DNA from: Oscillospiraceae bacterium
GTDB taxonomy: Bacteria; Bacillota; Clostridia; Oscillospirales; Ruminococcaceae
DNA length: 37,308 bases
Direction of reading: 5' to 3'
Assembly: GCA_017828975.1 (NCBI GenBank)
Contig: JAGAJN010000027.1
Coordinates: 1-37,308, forward strand
Position numbers and translations under genes: made by a program. Of this stretch, positions 26,954 to 35,127 are shown piece by piece. How positions within the stretch are numbered: the first letter of the stretch is position 1; each line of letters starts with the position of its first letter. Under the pieces are notes generated by a model, which did no database searches, was not told the DNA's origin, and saw only the letters and a program-made list of their open reading frames with translations.

Positions 26954-27376
26954 TCATGCTCCTTTGCTGTTGTTATCGGTAATGTTTTCGGCAGTAGTTT
27001 CATAGCCCCATTCAATTATTCCGCCGAATTCCTTAACATTGCTGTATCCCAATGCTGCCAGCTTTTCGGCGGCATTTTTGCTTTTTCTCCCGCTGCGGCA
27101 GTAGACGAGGATAAGCTGATTTTTGTCGGGAAGTTCATTTTCGGCTTTTGCTTCAATGTCATAATCGGGGATAAGAACTGCGCCCGGAATATGTCCGTCG
27201 GCAAATTCTTTTTCGGTGCGGACGTCGAGAATGATATAATCGGTTTCGCTGTCCATAAGGGCTTTGGCTTCGGAAGAGGGAATAGATGTATATGTGATAG
27301 GTGCTTCATCGGCAGAACAGCCTCCGAGCGGCAATGCCATTGTTAAGGCTGCGATAAGGAAAAGCGGATTTTTCAT
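26954..27376 (-). CDS. Rhodanese-domain lipoprotein
   Basis: A protein of 140 residues from ATG 27376, with AGGAG 6 bases upstream; an in-frame upstream start at 27430 lies at the predicted transcription start and lacks a ribosome binding site. The signal peptide has lipobox LGGC (LIAALTMALPLGGC). A single rhodanese domain follows: DYIILDVRTEKEFADGHIPG and the active-site loop VYCRSGRKS with its catalytic Cys. It is expected to be anchored on the outer face of the membrane. Single-domain rhodaneses move sulfur or act as thiol carriers; the substrate is not indicated here. Confidence 0.9.
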   Translation of the reverse strand: MKNPLFLIAALTMALPLGGCSADEAPITYTSIPSSEAKALMDSETDYIILDVRTEKEFADGHIPGAVLIPDYDIEAKAENELPDKNQLILVYCRSGRKSKNAAEKLAALGYSNVKEFGGIIEWGYETTAENITDNNSKGA

Positions 27377-27435
27377 ACAAAACTCCTTTGCTTGAATAGC
27401 TTTTATGGTCACCTGTACTGTGCCTTTCAATTTTT

Positions 27436-27465
27436 ATTATAATACACTTATATGGTATTAGTCAA
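27436..27465 (-). promoter_or_regulatory. Promoter of the rhodanese gene
   Basis: On the minus strand, TTGACT (27460-27465), an 18-base spacer and TATAAT (27436-27441) form a good promoter. It gives a leader of about 55 bases before ATG 27376. Confidence 0.75.
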
Positions 27466-27485
27466 GCATAAAATAGTTATGGACT

Positions 27486-27527
27486 GACAGAAAAGGCTGC
27501 TCCAAAATACGGCGGAGCAGCCCTGTC
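27486..27527. other. Stable hairpin between the divergent rhodanese and mcrB promoters
   Basis: GACAG plus GGCTGCTCC (27486-27503) pairs with GGAGCAGCC plus CTGTC (27514-27527), 9+5 bp with a 4-base bulge. The minus-strand side continues as TTTTCTGTC, so it may terminate stray leftward transcripts. No gene needs a terminator here. Confidence 0.5.
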
Positions 27528-27594
27528 CTCACATTAAAGATAACATAGCGGAAATTGCGGTTTTGTCAGGAATTATGGAAAAAATTATGAGATG

Positions 27595-27623
27595 TTGACA
27601 AGCAATGCAGACCATGTTATACT
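27595..27623 (+). promoter_or_regulatory. Promoter of the mcrBC operon
   Basis: TTGACA (27595-27600), a 17-base spacer and TATACT (27618-27623) are near consensus. Transcription should begin at about 27630, which also shows that the gene's true start is the ATG at 27661. Confidence 0.85.
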
Positions 27624-27660
27624 ATTCACATATGATATGAACACTAGGGAGAAATCGTCT

Positions 27661-30543
27661 ATGACCGAAAATAACATTATATACATTGGTCCTCCGGGAA
27701 CAGGAAAAACCTATACTGCCTTGCAGGAAGCCGAAAAGTGTAAAGAATACCGACTGATCCCCTTTCACCCCGGATATACCTATCAGGATTTTATCAAAGG
27801 CATCAATGTTCAGACAGAAAATGATAAAATGATATATATGTCATCGGACAAAATATTTCTTGAATACTGCAAAAAAGCCGATGGGGACAGAGAATCGGAA
27901 TATGCGCTGATACTTGACGATATACAGCGTGCAGATCTTTCGGGAGTCCTTGGGGAGCTTATGTATGCTATTGAATACAGAGATCAGAAGATAACTCTTT
28001 CTGAGGGAAATGTGTCGGTCTGCGTTCCTTCCAATCTCAAAATATTTGCAACAATGTCCGCCGCAGGCAGCAAAGGGACGATAGATTATGCTATGCTGCG
28101 CAGATTTAAGGTCAACTATATGTACTCATCGGAGGAAATGCTTAAAACAGCATTGAAAGAAAAATGCGTGACCGATGAACAAGCAATAATCGAGATATAT
28201 AATGAAATAAACGATTTTATAGCTAAACATAAGGTTGTTGACGATGATAAGATAAAGGAATATTTATTGGGATATACATATTTTCTCCCCGAAGCTTCTA
28301 AGGGAGCCGTCACAAATGTAAAAAGAAAAATAATATATCATATTATCCCTATCCTTGAACAGTATAAAAAAGACGGAATAATTGATTTCACAAACGATGA
28401 AAAGTATTCCATACAGAAAAAATATACTGTGACCTATGTCACCGATTATAATGAGGTTGACAGGGATATGTCTATTGAGTGGTGCAGTCAGGACGGCGGA
28501 AAATTAGGACAGGCAATAAAAAATGGTGCGGAATTTGAAATAAGAGGATCTGATGGAACGCTCAAATTTGATGAAGATGGCAATATTCAAAAGGGAATAT
28601 GCAGAAATGTATATGAATTTACTGTATTTTTCCTAAATCAATATCAGCAATATATAGCAACAGAATTAAATGAAAATTATTATTTTGACAGTTTTGTTTT
28701 TAAGAATAAATTCAGTTATCCCGAATTGATAAATACTATTGTTTTCTTTCTTCTTGATTTAAAGCTGATAGACAATACTGCCTTCTATAATGAAATAATG
28801 AGAAAAATATGGTATAAAGGAAATGGTTATACCGAATCACTTGGAAAGATCCAGGAAAGCAAATCAGATCCCGAAAAATATAAATGCAATATACTATCTA
28901 CACTGTATCATGACAAAAATACGGCGTATATACCCAGGAAGCCATTGAGAAATACTGATTTCTATTCTTTCTTTATAATTAATAAAAAATCGAAGGAATA
29001 TGTTGTAAGTGTCGGAGCAAATTCAACCGGTAAAAAACAAACAGGCTCAAAAATAAATATAGATTTAGATTTATCCGACTTAAGCAACACGATCAAAATA
29101 GAGTCAGCTTCAAACAGATATTCAGATATAATTGTAATTATTCATCAATTCTATAAAACATTCTGTGATTCGGTTATCGAATATAAAAATAATTCAAATA
29201 TGCTTATGACAGATAACAATGACATAATACCGTATTACGATAAGATCATTCAGGCATTTAAAAATTTCTTCAATTTAAAAAATGATTATTCGGATCATAA
29301 ATCAAAACTGCCGTCAGATGAACGCTCAAAATCGGATAACATATTAAAAACCATATATTTTATTGAAAAGATAAGGGAATTTTGCGCCGCACTTCACGAA
29401 GTCCGTCAAAACCACCCAACGAAAGGAATATATAAAGTTATGGACACTGCTAATTATTTTGAGGTAATGAATACTCTTAACATTCATCAGATGATACTTC
29501 AGGGACCTCCGGGCACATCAAAAACCTATGGAGCTAAGGAGTTTATTGCTAAGCGAATCAAAGAGCGGGAAGAGGAGGGCAAAGAAGAAAAGGATAAAAA
29601 ACCTATTGAAGAGTATAAAAATGAATTGGCAAACTATCAGCTCAAGGATAATAACAGCGGCAGGAAAGTACTCTGGGATATAGTTCAGTTTCATCCCTCC
29701 TATTCCTATGAGGACTTTGTAAGAGGAATTGAGGTCAGCACAAGTGAAAAGCATGAGGTATGCTATAAGACAGTAAATAAAATTCTCGGCAGAATAGCAG
29801 ACGCAGCCGCAGCAGCCAAAGCAGCCAATTCCTCCGAGCCTCCCGAATATTATCTTATCATCGACGAAATAAACCGAGCAAATATGGCAACGGTATTCGG
29901 TGAGCTGATATATGCCCTTGAATACCGTGGTCAGGAGGTTTCGACGCCGTATAGCGTATCAAACAGAAACAACATTGTTATCCCCGACAATCTGTACATA
30001 ATCGGCACAATGAATACAGCCGATAAATCCATAGGCGGAATGGATTATGCCATCAGAAGAAGATTCCTTTTCTTCCCTGTGCTTCCCGAAAGAAATGTTG
30101 TTATTGAAAACACAGCAAAATTACTTGGCTGGGATCCGGAAAAAGCTGCACCCGAGGAAAAGGAAGAATATAAAAAGAAAGCCGAAAAGCAGCTTACCGT
30201 TATGCTTTTTGACGCTGTTGCGGGAATATTTGATAAATACCTTGAATCCGATTACCATAAGGACGATGTCCAGATAGGTCATACATACTTTTTGATAAAT
30301 GAGAAAAAAGATAATATCCAAACGCTTATGTATAACCGTTTAAAATATCAGATACTCCCCATTCTCAGGGAATATTACAAGGACGGGATACTCAAGGCGG
30401 ATACAGGCAAATATGACAAAGAAAAAGGCTTTACAAGTGAGAATATCTATTATTTTGCGGTTCATTATGATGAATTCACTGACTCCAAGTTCAATGAGTG
30501 TTACGAAGCATTTGAAAAGCTTTCCGCCGAGAATGATCAATAA
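27661..30543 (+). CDS. mcrB: McrB-like GTPase/AAA+ protein with two AAA+ modules
   Basis: A 960-residue protein starting at ATG 27661 (GGGAGA 7 bases upstream, just after a promoter). Module 1, residues about 5-250, has Walker A GPPGTGKT (10-17) and FHPGYTYQDFIKGI, but Walker B reads LILDDIQRA (D86-D87) and the sensor reads ATMSAAGS. Module 2, about 605-950, has GPPGTSKT (615-622), FHPSYSYEDFVRGIE, Walker B LIIDEINRAN (D735-E736) and the McrB sensor IGTMNTADKS. Residues about 260-600 form an AT-rich-coded linker with no domain I recognise. McrB subunits form rings that drive the McrC nuclease on modified or foreign DNA. The usual N-terminal DNA-binding domain of McrB is not evident. Module 1 is probably catalytically weak and module 2 active; this is inference from the motifs. 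Confidence 0.88.
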   Translation: MTENNIIYIGPPGTGKTYTALQEAEKCKEYRLIPFHPGYTYQDFIKGINVQTENDKMIYMSSDKIFLEYCKKADGDRESEYALILDDIQRADLSGVLGELMYAIEYRDQKITLSEGNVSVCVPSNLKIFATMSAAGSKGTIDYAMLRRFKVNYMYSSEEMLKTALKEKCVTDEQAIIEIYNEINDFIAKHKVVDDDKIKEYLLGYTYFLPEASKGAVTNVKRKIIYHIIPILEQYKKDGIIDFTNDEKYSIQKKYTVTYVTDYNEVDRDMSIEWCSQDGGKLGQAIKNGAEFEIRGSDGTLKFDEDGNIQKGICRNVYEFTVFFLNQYQQYIATELNENYYFDSFVFKNKFSYPELINTIVFFLLDLKLIDNTAFYNEIMRKIWYKGNGYTESLGKIQESKSDPEKYKCNILSTLYHDKNTAYIPRKPLRNTDFYSFFIINKKSKEYVVSVGANSTGKKQTGSKINIDLDLSDLSNTIKIESASNRYSDIIVIIHQFYKTFCDSVIEYKNNSNMLMTDNNDIIPYYDKIIQAFKNFFNLKNDYSDHKSKLPSDERSKSDNILKTIYFIEKIREFCAALHEVRQNHPTKGIYKVMDTANYFEVMNTLNIHQMILQGPPGTSKTYGAKEFIAKRIKEREEEGKEEKDKKPIEEYKNELANYQLKDNNSGRKVLWDIVQFHPSYSYEDFVRGIEVSTSEKHEVCYKTVNKILGRIADAAAAAKAANSSEPPEYYLIIDEINRANMATVFGELIYALEYRGQEVSTPYSVSNRNNIVIPDNLYIIGTMNTADKSIGGMDYAIRRRFLFFPVLPERNVVIENTAKLLGWDPEKAAPEEKEEYKKKAEKQLTVMLFDAVAGIFDKYLESDYHKDDVQIGHTYFLINEKKDNIQTLMYNRLKYQILPILREYYKDGILKADTGKYDKEKGFTSENIYYFAVHYDEFTDSKFNECYEAFEKLSAENDQ

Positions 30544-30555
30544 GAGAATCACGCC

Positions 30556-31917
30556 ATGAATACAATAATATCCTTTAAAGACTGGAGTCCCTATAAAGGC
30601 ATATTTCCTTACGGCACAGCAGAGCTGAACGGCAGTCCCGAAACAAATCTCGGGCTTCGCAGAGATAACGATGGGAATATTGCTTCACAGGGATATATAG
30701 GCATAACTCGCCTCAGAGAAAAGAATAATATTATTTCCGACGAAAACGGAGAAGTTATTCTGCAGATCAAGCCCAGATTCGATCTTGACCCATGGGAAAT
30801 GCTCAACGCTGTTCTTGCCGATGATGAATATGCTGATTACATCACAAAAGAAAACGGCCCCGATCCCGATACTCTGTATAAGATATTTACAAATGAAAAG
30901 CCTATCAGAATAAAAACCACCCAGAGCAATGATTCAGCGCTTATGGTAGCAATATCATTTATAAATCTCTGTCACAACCTTTGCAGGAAGCAGCTGAAGC
31001 CCAGAATGACATCAACCGAAGAAAATCTGAGCGGCAAGGTCAGGGGGAAAATACTTTTCCGGAAGCAGCTGAAAAATAATGTTTTTCAGGGCAGAGAGGA
31101 CAGAGTTTTCTGCCGCTGCGGAGTCTTTACGATCGATTGTATAGAAAACCAAATACTGAAAGCGGCATTATTCAAGGCGAAGATAATCCTAGGGCAGTCA
31201 GCCAACGCCTCGGGAATGACGCACATACAGAAAATGATGAAATTCTGCTTTAATGCGCTTGACAGCGTCAGCAAAGCAAATGTTACGTCAGCATCATTTT
31301 CACAGGTCAAGACGGGAGGCTTTTATTCATACTATAAGCCTGCCCTTGAGCTTGCAAAAGCGCTCATTCTTAATATGAACATCAGCATTGAGGACAGCAT
31401 CAATGCCGAAAAGGAAAGGTACATAATTCCGTTTGTAATAAAGATGGAGGCATTATTTGAATTCTACTGCCGTGTAAAGATCAAGGAAATGATCGAAGGC
31501 AGCAGCATTAAGATGGTCCCGTACAACAGAAAATTTCCTGTGCTGAGCGGCAGCACAAAGCCCCACGTTCTCAAGCATGTCATACCCGATATTCTTTTGT
31601 ATGATACGGAAAATAAGTGCTCTTATGTATTTGACGCCAAATACAAGCACCCGGACAGTTCATTCGGCAGCCGCCATGATACGCACCAGCTTTTGTCGTA
31701 TGTGCTGCTGTTTCAGGCAAAACGCTGCGGATTTATAATGCCCTATGAGAAAACAGCCAACAGCGCAGAATGTAAAATGCTGACCGATCTTGTCAGTCAG
31801 CTGAAGGACGGCAAAAACACAGTTCATATAGCTGAATTTGATGATCCTTTTCAAAATGATGATCCCACAGACTCCGAATTTATTTACGAAACATATTTAC
31901 TTAAAATTGACAAATAA
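30556..31917 (+). CDS. mcrC: McrC-like restriction endonuclease subunit
   Basis: A 453-residue protein, 12 bases after mcrB, with a weak GAGAA ribosome site. The N-terminal half is the helical and beta part that binds the McrB ring (MVAISFINLCHNLCRKQLKP, SGKVRGKILFRKQLKNN). The C-terminal PD-(D/E)xK nuclease has D345 (HVIPDILLYD), D360 and K362 (FDAKYKHP), followed by HQLLSYVLLFQAKRCGFIM. The catalytic triad looks intact. With McrB it forms a modification-dependent restriction system; the recognised modification cannot be read from the sequence. Confidence 0.9.
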   Translation: MNTIISFKDWSPYKGIFPYGTAELNGSPETNLGLRRDNDGNIASQGYIGITRLREKNNIISDENGEVILQIKPRFDLDPWEMLNAVLADDEYADYITKENGPDPDTLYKIFTNEKPIRIKTTQSNDSALMVAISFINLCHNLCRKQLKPRMTSTEENLSGKVRGKILFRKQLKNNVFQGREDRVFCRCGVFTIDCIENQILKAALFKAKIILGQSANASGMTHIQKMMKFCFNALDSVSKANVTSASFSQVKTGGFYSYYKPALELAKALILNMNISIEDSINAEKERYIIPFVIKMEALFEFYCRVKIKEMIEGSSIKMVPYNRKFPVLSGSTKPHVLKHVIPDILLYDTENKCSYVFDAKYKHPDSSFGSRHDTHQLLSYVLLFQAKRCGFIMPYEKTANSAECKMLTDLVSQLKDGKNTVHIAEFDDPFQNDDPTDSEFIYETYLLKIDK

Positions 31918-31964
31918 ACTGAACTGCGGCGGCAGGTCCCTTTGATCGTTGTATTTGTTCATGC

Positions 31965-33152
31965 TCAGTCGGCATTATACGACATTTTATAGATGCTTAG
32001 GATATCATCATATCCCAAGGTCTTATATCCGGGAAGCTCCCTTGTTTTGTTCCTTGTACAGTTCAGCGCAAGCTTTTCAAGGTCTTCCTCTTTTACGCCC
32101 AAAGCCTTAAGATTTGTCGGCATACCTATGGACTTATAATAATTTTCCTGCATGTCAATTGCAGCTTCGACAGTCCTTTCGGGGTGTTCATAGTCCACAT
32201 CAAGATTCCATACATTAGCGGCATATTGCGTCCATCTTGAAATATTGGCACTGTACACATATCTTGCCCAGCTGCACCATAAAGCGGCAAGACCTGCGCC
32301 GTGTGCGATCTCGGGATACATGCCCGAAACCTCGTGTTCAAACTGGTGTACAGTAAGCATATACGACCTTCCGCATTGAGTAAGACCGTTATGCGCAAGT
32401 GAGGATGCCCACATCATATTTGCTCTTGCTTCATAGTTATTTGGGTCTGCAAGGCAGTCATTTCCTGCCTTTATTGTGCTTTTTATTACCGCTTCGGCAA
32501 TAGCGTCCGTAAGATATGTAGCTTCGCCGGGGCAGAAATAGCGTTCAATGGTGTGCATTGCAATATCGACAGCACCGCAGGCTGTCTGGTAGGGACTTAC
32601 GGTATATGTCAGCTCGGGATTTTCTATGGCAAAATCCATTCTGTTGCAGGCACAGCTGTATCCCATCTTTTCGCCTGTTTCAGGATTGGTTATAACGCAG
32701 GAGTCCGACATTTCCGAACCCGCCGCAGACAAAGTAAGTACCGCACCTTTTTTCAGCGTCTTTCCCGGGACGCATTTTTTCAGAGAAAAATCCCAGACAT
32801 CGGTTTCGGGATTTGCCGCACCGTTGGCAATATCCTTTGCGGAGTCGATAACGGAACCGCCGCCGACTGCGAGAACAAAATCCACTCCCTCCGAAAGACA
32901 GAGTTCTATTCCTTTTTTCACCAAAGGTAGCTCGGGATTAGGCTTAACTCCTCCAAGCTCAACATATTTGATATTTTCATTATCCAGCGACTTTTTCACT
33001 TTGTCAAGAAGTCCGCTTTTTCTTGCTGACTGACTGCCGTAATGTATCAGCACCTTTTTCGGGGCAAAGCCTGCCACAATTTTTCCGACATTAAGCTCTT
33101 CATCTTTTCCGAAATAGACCTTTGTAGGGGTATGATAAACAAAATTCAGCAT
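31965..33152 (-). CDS. Iron-containing alcohol dehydrogenase (butanol dehydrogenase-like)
   Basis: A 395-residue group III alcohol dehydrogenase with AAGGAC before the ATG. The nucleotide-binding motif VGGGSVIDSAKDIA and N-terminal FVYHTPTKVYFGKDEE match NADPH-dependent butanol dehydrogenases (BdhA/BdhB, YqhD-like). Metal ligands lie in AVDIAMHTIERYF, VHQFEHEVSG and EIAHGAGLA. It is likely a cytosolic enzyme reducing aldehydes to alcohols during fermentation or detoxification. It has its own promoter and is unrelated to the convergent mcrBC operon. Confidence 0.92.
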   Translation of the reverse strand: MLNFVYHTPTKVYFGKDEELNVGKIVAGFAPKKVLIHYGSQSARKSGLLDKVKKSLDNENIKYVELGGVKPNPELPLVKKGIELCLSEGVDFVLAVGGGSVIDSAKDIANGAANPETDVWDFSLKKCVPGKTLKKGAVLTLSAAGSEMSDSCVITNPETGEKMGYSCACNRMDFAIENPELTYTVSPYQTACGAVDIAMHTIERYFCPGEATYLTDAIAEAVIKSTIKAGNDCLADPNNYEARANMMWASSLAHNGLTQCGRSYMLTVHQFEHEVSGMYPEIAHGAGLAALWCSWARYVYSANISRWTQYAANVWNLDVDYEHPERTVEAAIDMQENYYKSIGMPTNLKALGVKEEDLEKLALNCTRNKTRELPGYKTLGYDDILSIYKMSYNAD

Positions 33153-33301
33153 ATATATCGTCCTTTCCGTTTGTTTTAGGTGAGGTAATTATTTTTCCTG
33201 CAAATCAATATCGAAGTATAACTTGGAATTTGTCTTTTCACATTCCACATTGAAAAAAATCCAATTTATCGTGCAGTCTTATCCAACATTATGCTGAATA
33301 C

Positions 33302-33330
33302 ATTATACCATATTGAACCGAGAAAATCAA
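33302..33330 (-). promoter_or_regulatory. Promoter of the alcohol dehydrogenase gene
   Basis: On the minus strand, TTGATT (33325-33330), a 17-base spacer and TGGTATAAT (extended -10, TATAAT at 33302-33307) form a good promoter. The leader is about 140 bases; I see no clear riboswitch or terminator within it. Confidence 0.75.
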
Positions 33331-33394
33331 TAAATCCAATAAAAATAGGTTAGAGGTTTTTCGGATACAGCGGGGGGATGCGTTTCACACTTAG

Positions 33395-33436
33395 TGAACA
33401 CCCGCCAAGATACGTCACTCAGGCAGCAGTAAAAGC
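33395..33436 (-). repeat. Dispersed repeat, copy 2 (about 42 bp)
   Basis: The reverse complement aligns with 9222-9262 at 35 of 42 positions, with an identical CTGAGTGACGTAT core. It lies in a non-coding region next to other palindromic sequence. Confidence 0.55.
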
Positions 33437-33481
33437 CGAAACTGACGTATTTACAAGGATCTGATAAGATAATATATACCA

Positions 33482-33526
33482 AATGCCGTGAGGGATCATA
33501 TGGTCCGTCACGGCATTACGCTTTTT
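33482..33526 (+). terminator. Strong hairpin with T-run, no plus-strand gene immediately upstream
   Basis: AATGCCGTGA (33482-33491) pairs exactly with TCACGGCATT (33508-33517), and the inner bases GGATCATATGGTCC extend the stem. ACGCTTTTTG follows. A rho-independent terminator on the plus strand is likely, but the nearest plus-strand gene (mcrC) ends 1.5 kb earlier. Confidence 0.7.
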
Positions 33527-33559
33527 GAGAAAATAAATAATAAAAATTATAAAAATATA

Positions 33560-33588
33560 TTGAAAAAATCGGCAAAATATGTTATTAT
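33560..33588 (+). promoter_or_regulatory. Promoter of the diguanylate cyclase operon
   Basis: TTGAAA (33560-33565), a 17-base spacer and TATTAT (33583-33588) lie about 35 bases before ATG 33622. Confidence 0.7.
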
Positions 33589-33621
33589 ATTATAAAGCTA
33601 TCATATGAAGGGGACAGGATC

Positions 33622-35127
33622 ATGGACAAGCGAAGGAATGAAAATAACGATAAGATCAAACAGATCAAGCTGATAATGATATTTGGCTATGCTCTTATAG
33701 TGATCATTGCAGCGGTATTTATGGCGTATTTTACCATCAGAAAAAATGATATGGTGCTAAAATCAAAGGTCAGTGACCTTACATACTCCCTTAACGTCCA
33801 GATGAAGCTGAATATCAACACATATCTGTCAAAGCTGGAATCCATTTCAACGCTGGTTTTCGGTATGGAGGAGGCGGTCAGCTATTATTCATCTCCCGAT
33901 AATGCCGACCAATATGAGGCTCTCAACACGGAAAAGCTTATTTCGGACAAGCTTTATGACCTGTGTATAATGGAAAACTATGTGGATTTTTTCATAGTTT
34001 ACAGCGATGACCATACTGTGGGAAAGGTATCAAACGGAACCACTAAGCTTTTCGGCGACGACCTTTACAATGATATGGCACAGACCGTTACAAGAAAGCG
34101 CACGGGGGACGGCTGGTCAACAGGCTATAATGATGATTTCAGGCGCATTTATTATGTCAAGCACATAAATGACAATGCTTTGCTTGTGGCGTCCTTTTAT
34201 ACCTCCGAGCTGGAAACTGTTTTCGTGCGGCCAGATGATATGCGTAATACTGCGGTAAGACTTGTCAATGAGGACCACTATATTATGTATTCCAGCGAAA
34301 ATGAGGAAACAGGCTCAAAGCTGCATTCCGATATTCTTGACAGGATAGGCGGGAGCACCTCAGCGTCATTTATGGACGATGATTATCTTATCACCGTCAA
34401 CACCTGCGCTGACAGCTGGTATGTCATCTGCTCCGCACCTACGCAGATAATCCTTGCCGAGCGAAATATAGTTATCAGATATACTATCATTATCACCGTC
34501 GTTACCTCTGTTGTTGCAATGATACTCGGCACGCTCCTTTCAATTTACGTTACCAACCCCGTTAACCGGATCGTTACAAAGCTTAACACTCAGGCTAACA
34601 TTGACAGGCTTACAGGCATTTACAACAAGCTTTCCTTTGAAGAGAATGCCGAATATATGCTGAAAAATGCCGGGAAGGACGAGCGTCATGCCGTTATTCT
34701 GCTTGATGTGGACAACTTTAAGGGAGTCAATGATGAGCTTGGTCATGCTTACGGCGACAAGGTCCTTGCCGATATTGGCAACATTTTAAGGATCACCTTC
34801 AATTCCTCCGACTGCCTCGGCAGAATTGGCGGAGATGAATTCGGCGTTCTGCTCAACATTCCCGCAAACAGGCAGAAAGACTATATGACGCTTATAAATG
34901 AAAAATGCCGTGCCCTCTGCGGCGAATTCCATAACAATTACACAGGCAGCAGCAGGGATTACAAAATTTCCGCAAGTATCGGCGCTGCGGTATTTCCCGA
35001 TGACGGAAAGACCTTCCCGGAGCTTTACAAATGTGCCGATGCCGCTCTTTACTCCTCCAAGCACAAGGGCAAGGATACGTTCACCATTTACAGCGATGTA
35101 AGGGAGGAGGGTGATGAAAATGCTTAA
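33622..35127 (+). CDS. Membrane-bound diguanylate cyclase (GGDEF) with extracytoplasmic sensor
   Basis: A 501-residue protein with AGGGGACAGG before the ATG. It has a membrane helix at about residues 15-37 (IMIFGYALIVIIAAVFMAYF), a roughly 240-residue extracytoplasmic region of Cache-like character (YVDFFIVYSDDH, RRIYYVKHINDNALLVASFY), and a second helix (YTIIITVVTSVVAMILGTLL). The GGDEF domain follows: NIDRLTGIYNKLSF, LLDVDNFKGVNDELGHAYGD and an intact GGDEF at 403-407. It should make cyclic-di-GMP. The usual inhibitory RxxD site five residues before GGDEF reads NSSD, so product inhibition is probably lost. It overlaps the following binding-protein gene by 14 bases. Confidence 0.92.
   Translation: MDKRRNENNDKIKQIKLIMIFGYALIVIIAAVFMAYFTIRKNDMVLKSKVSDLTYSLNVQMKLNINTYLSKLESISTLVFGMEEAVSYYSSPDNADQYEALNTEKLISDKLYDLCIMENYVDFFIVYSDDHTVGKVSNGTTKLFGDDLYNDMAQTVTRKRTGDGWSTGYNDDFRRIYYVKHINDNALLVASFYTSELETVFVRPDDMRNTAVRLVNEDHYIMYSSENEETGSKLHSDILDRIGGSTSASFMDDDYLITVNTCADSWYVICSAPTQIILAERNIVIRYTIIITVVTSVVAMILGTLLSIYVTNPVNRIVTKLNTQANIDRLTGIYNKLSFEENAEYMLKNAGKDERHAVILLDVDNFKGVNDELGHAYGDKVLADIGNILRITFNSSDCLGRIGGDEFGVLLNIPANRQKDYMTLINEKCRALCGEFHNNYTGSSRDYKISASIGAAVFPDDGKTFPELYKCADAALYSSKHKGKDTFTIYSDVREEGDENA

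Larger units (their letters stand above)
33331..33559. other. Intergenic region with repeat and hairpin, no gene seen
   Basis: The whole gap between the dehydrogenase and the diguanylate cyclase is 469 bases (33153-33621). Apart from the two divergent promoters it holds a dispersed repeat copy (33395-33436), an 8-bp inverted pair ATACGTCA (33410-33417) / TGACGTAT (33443-33450), and a strong hairpin with a T-run (33482-33526). No convincing coding frame was found. Confidence 0.6.

Noticed and set aside
27592-27660. Upstream extension of mcrB to position 27592
   Set aside because: It would begin before the consensus promoter (27595-27623), so the transcript would not include it; ATG 27661 has its own ribosome binding site.
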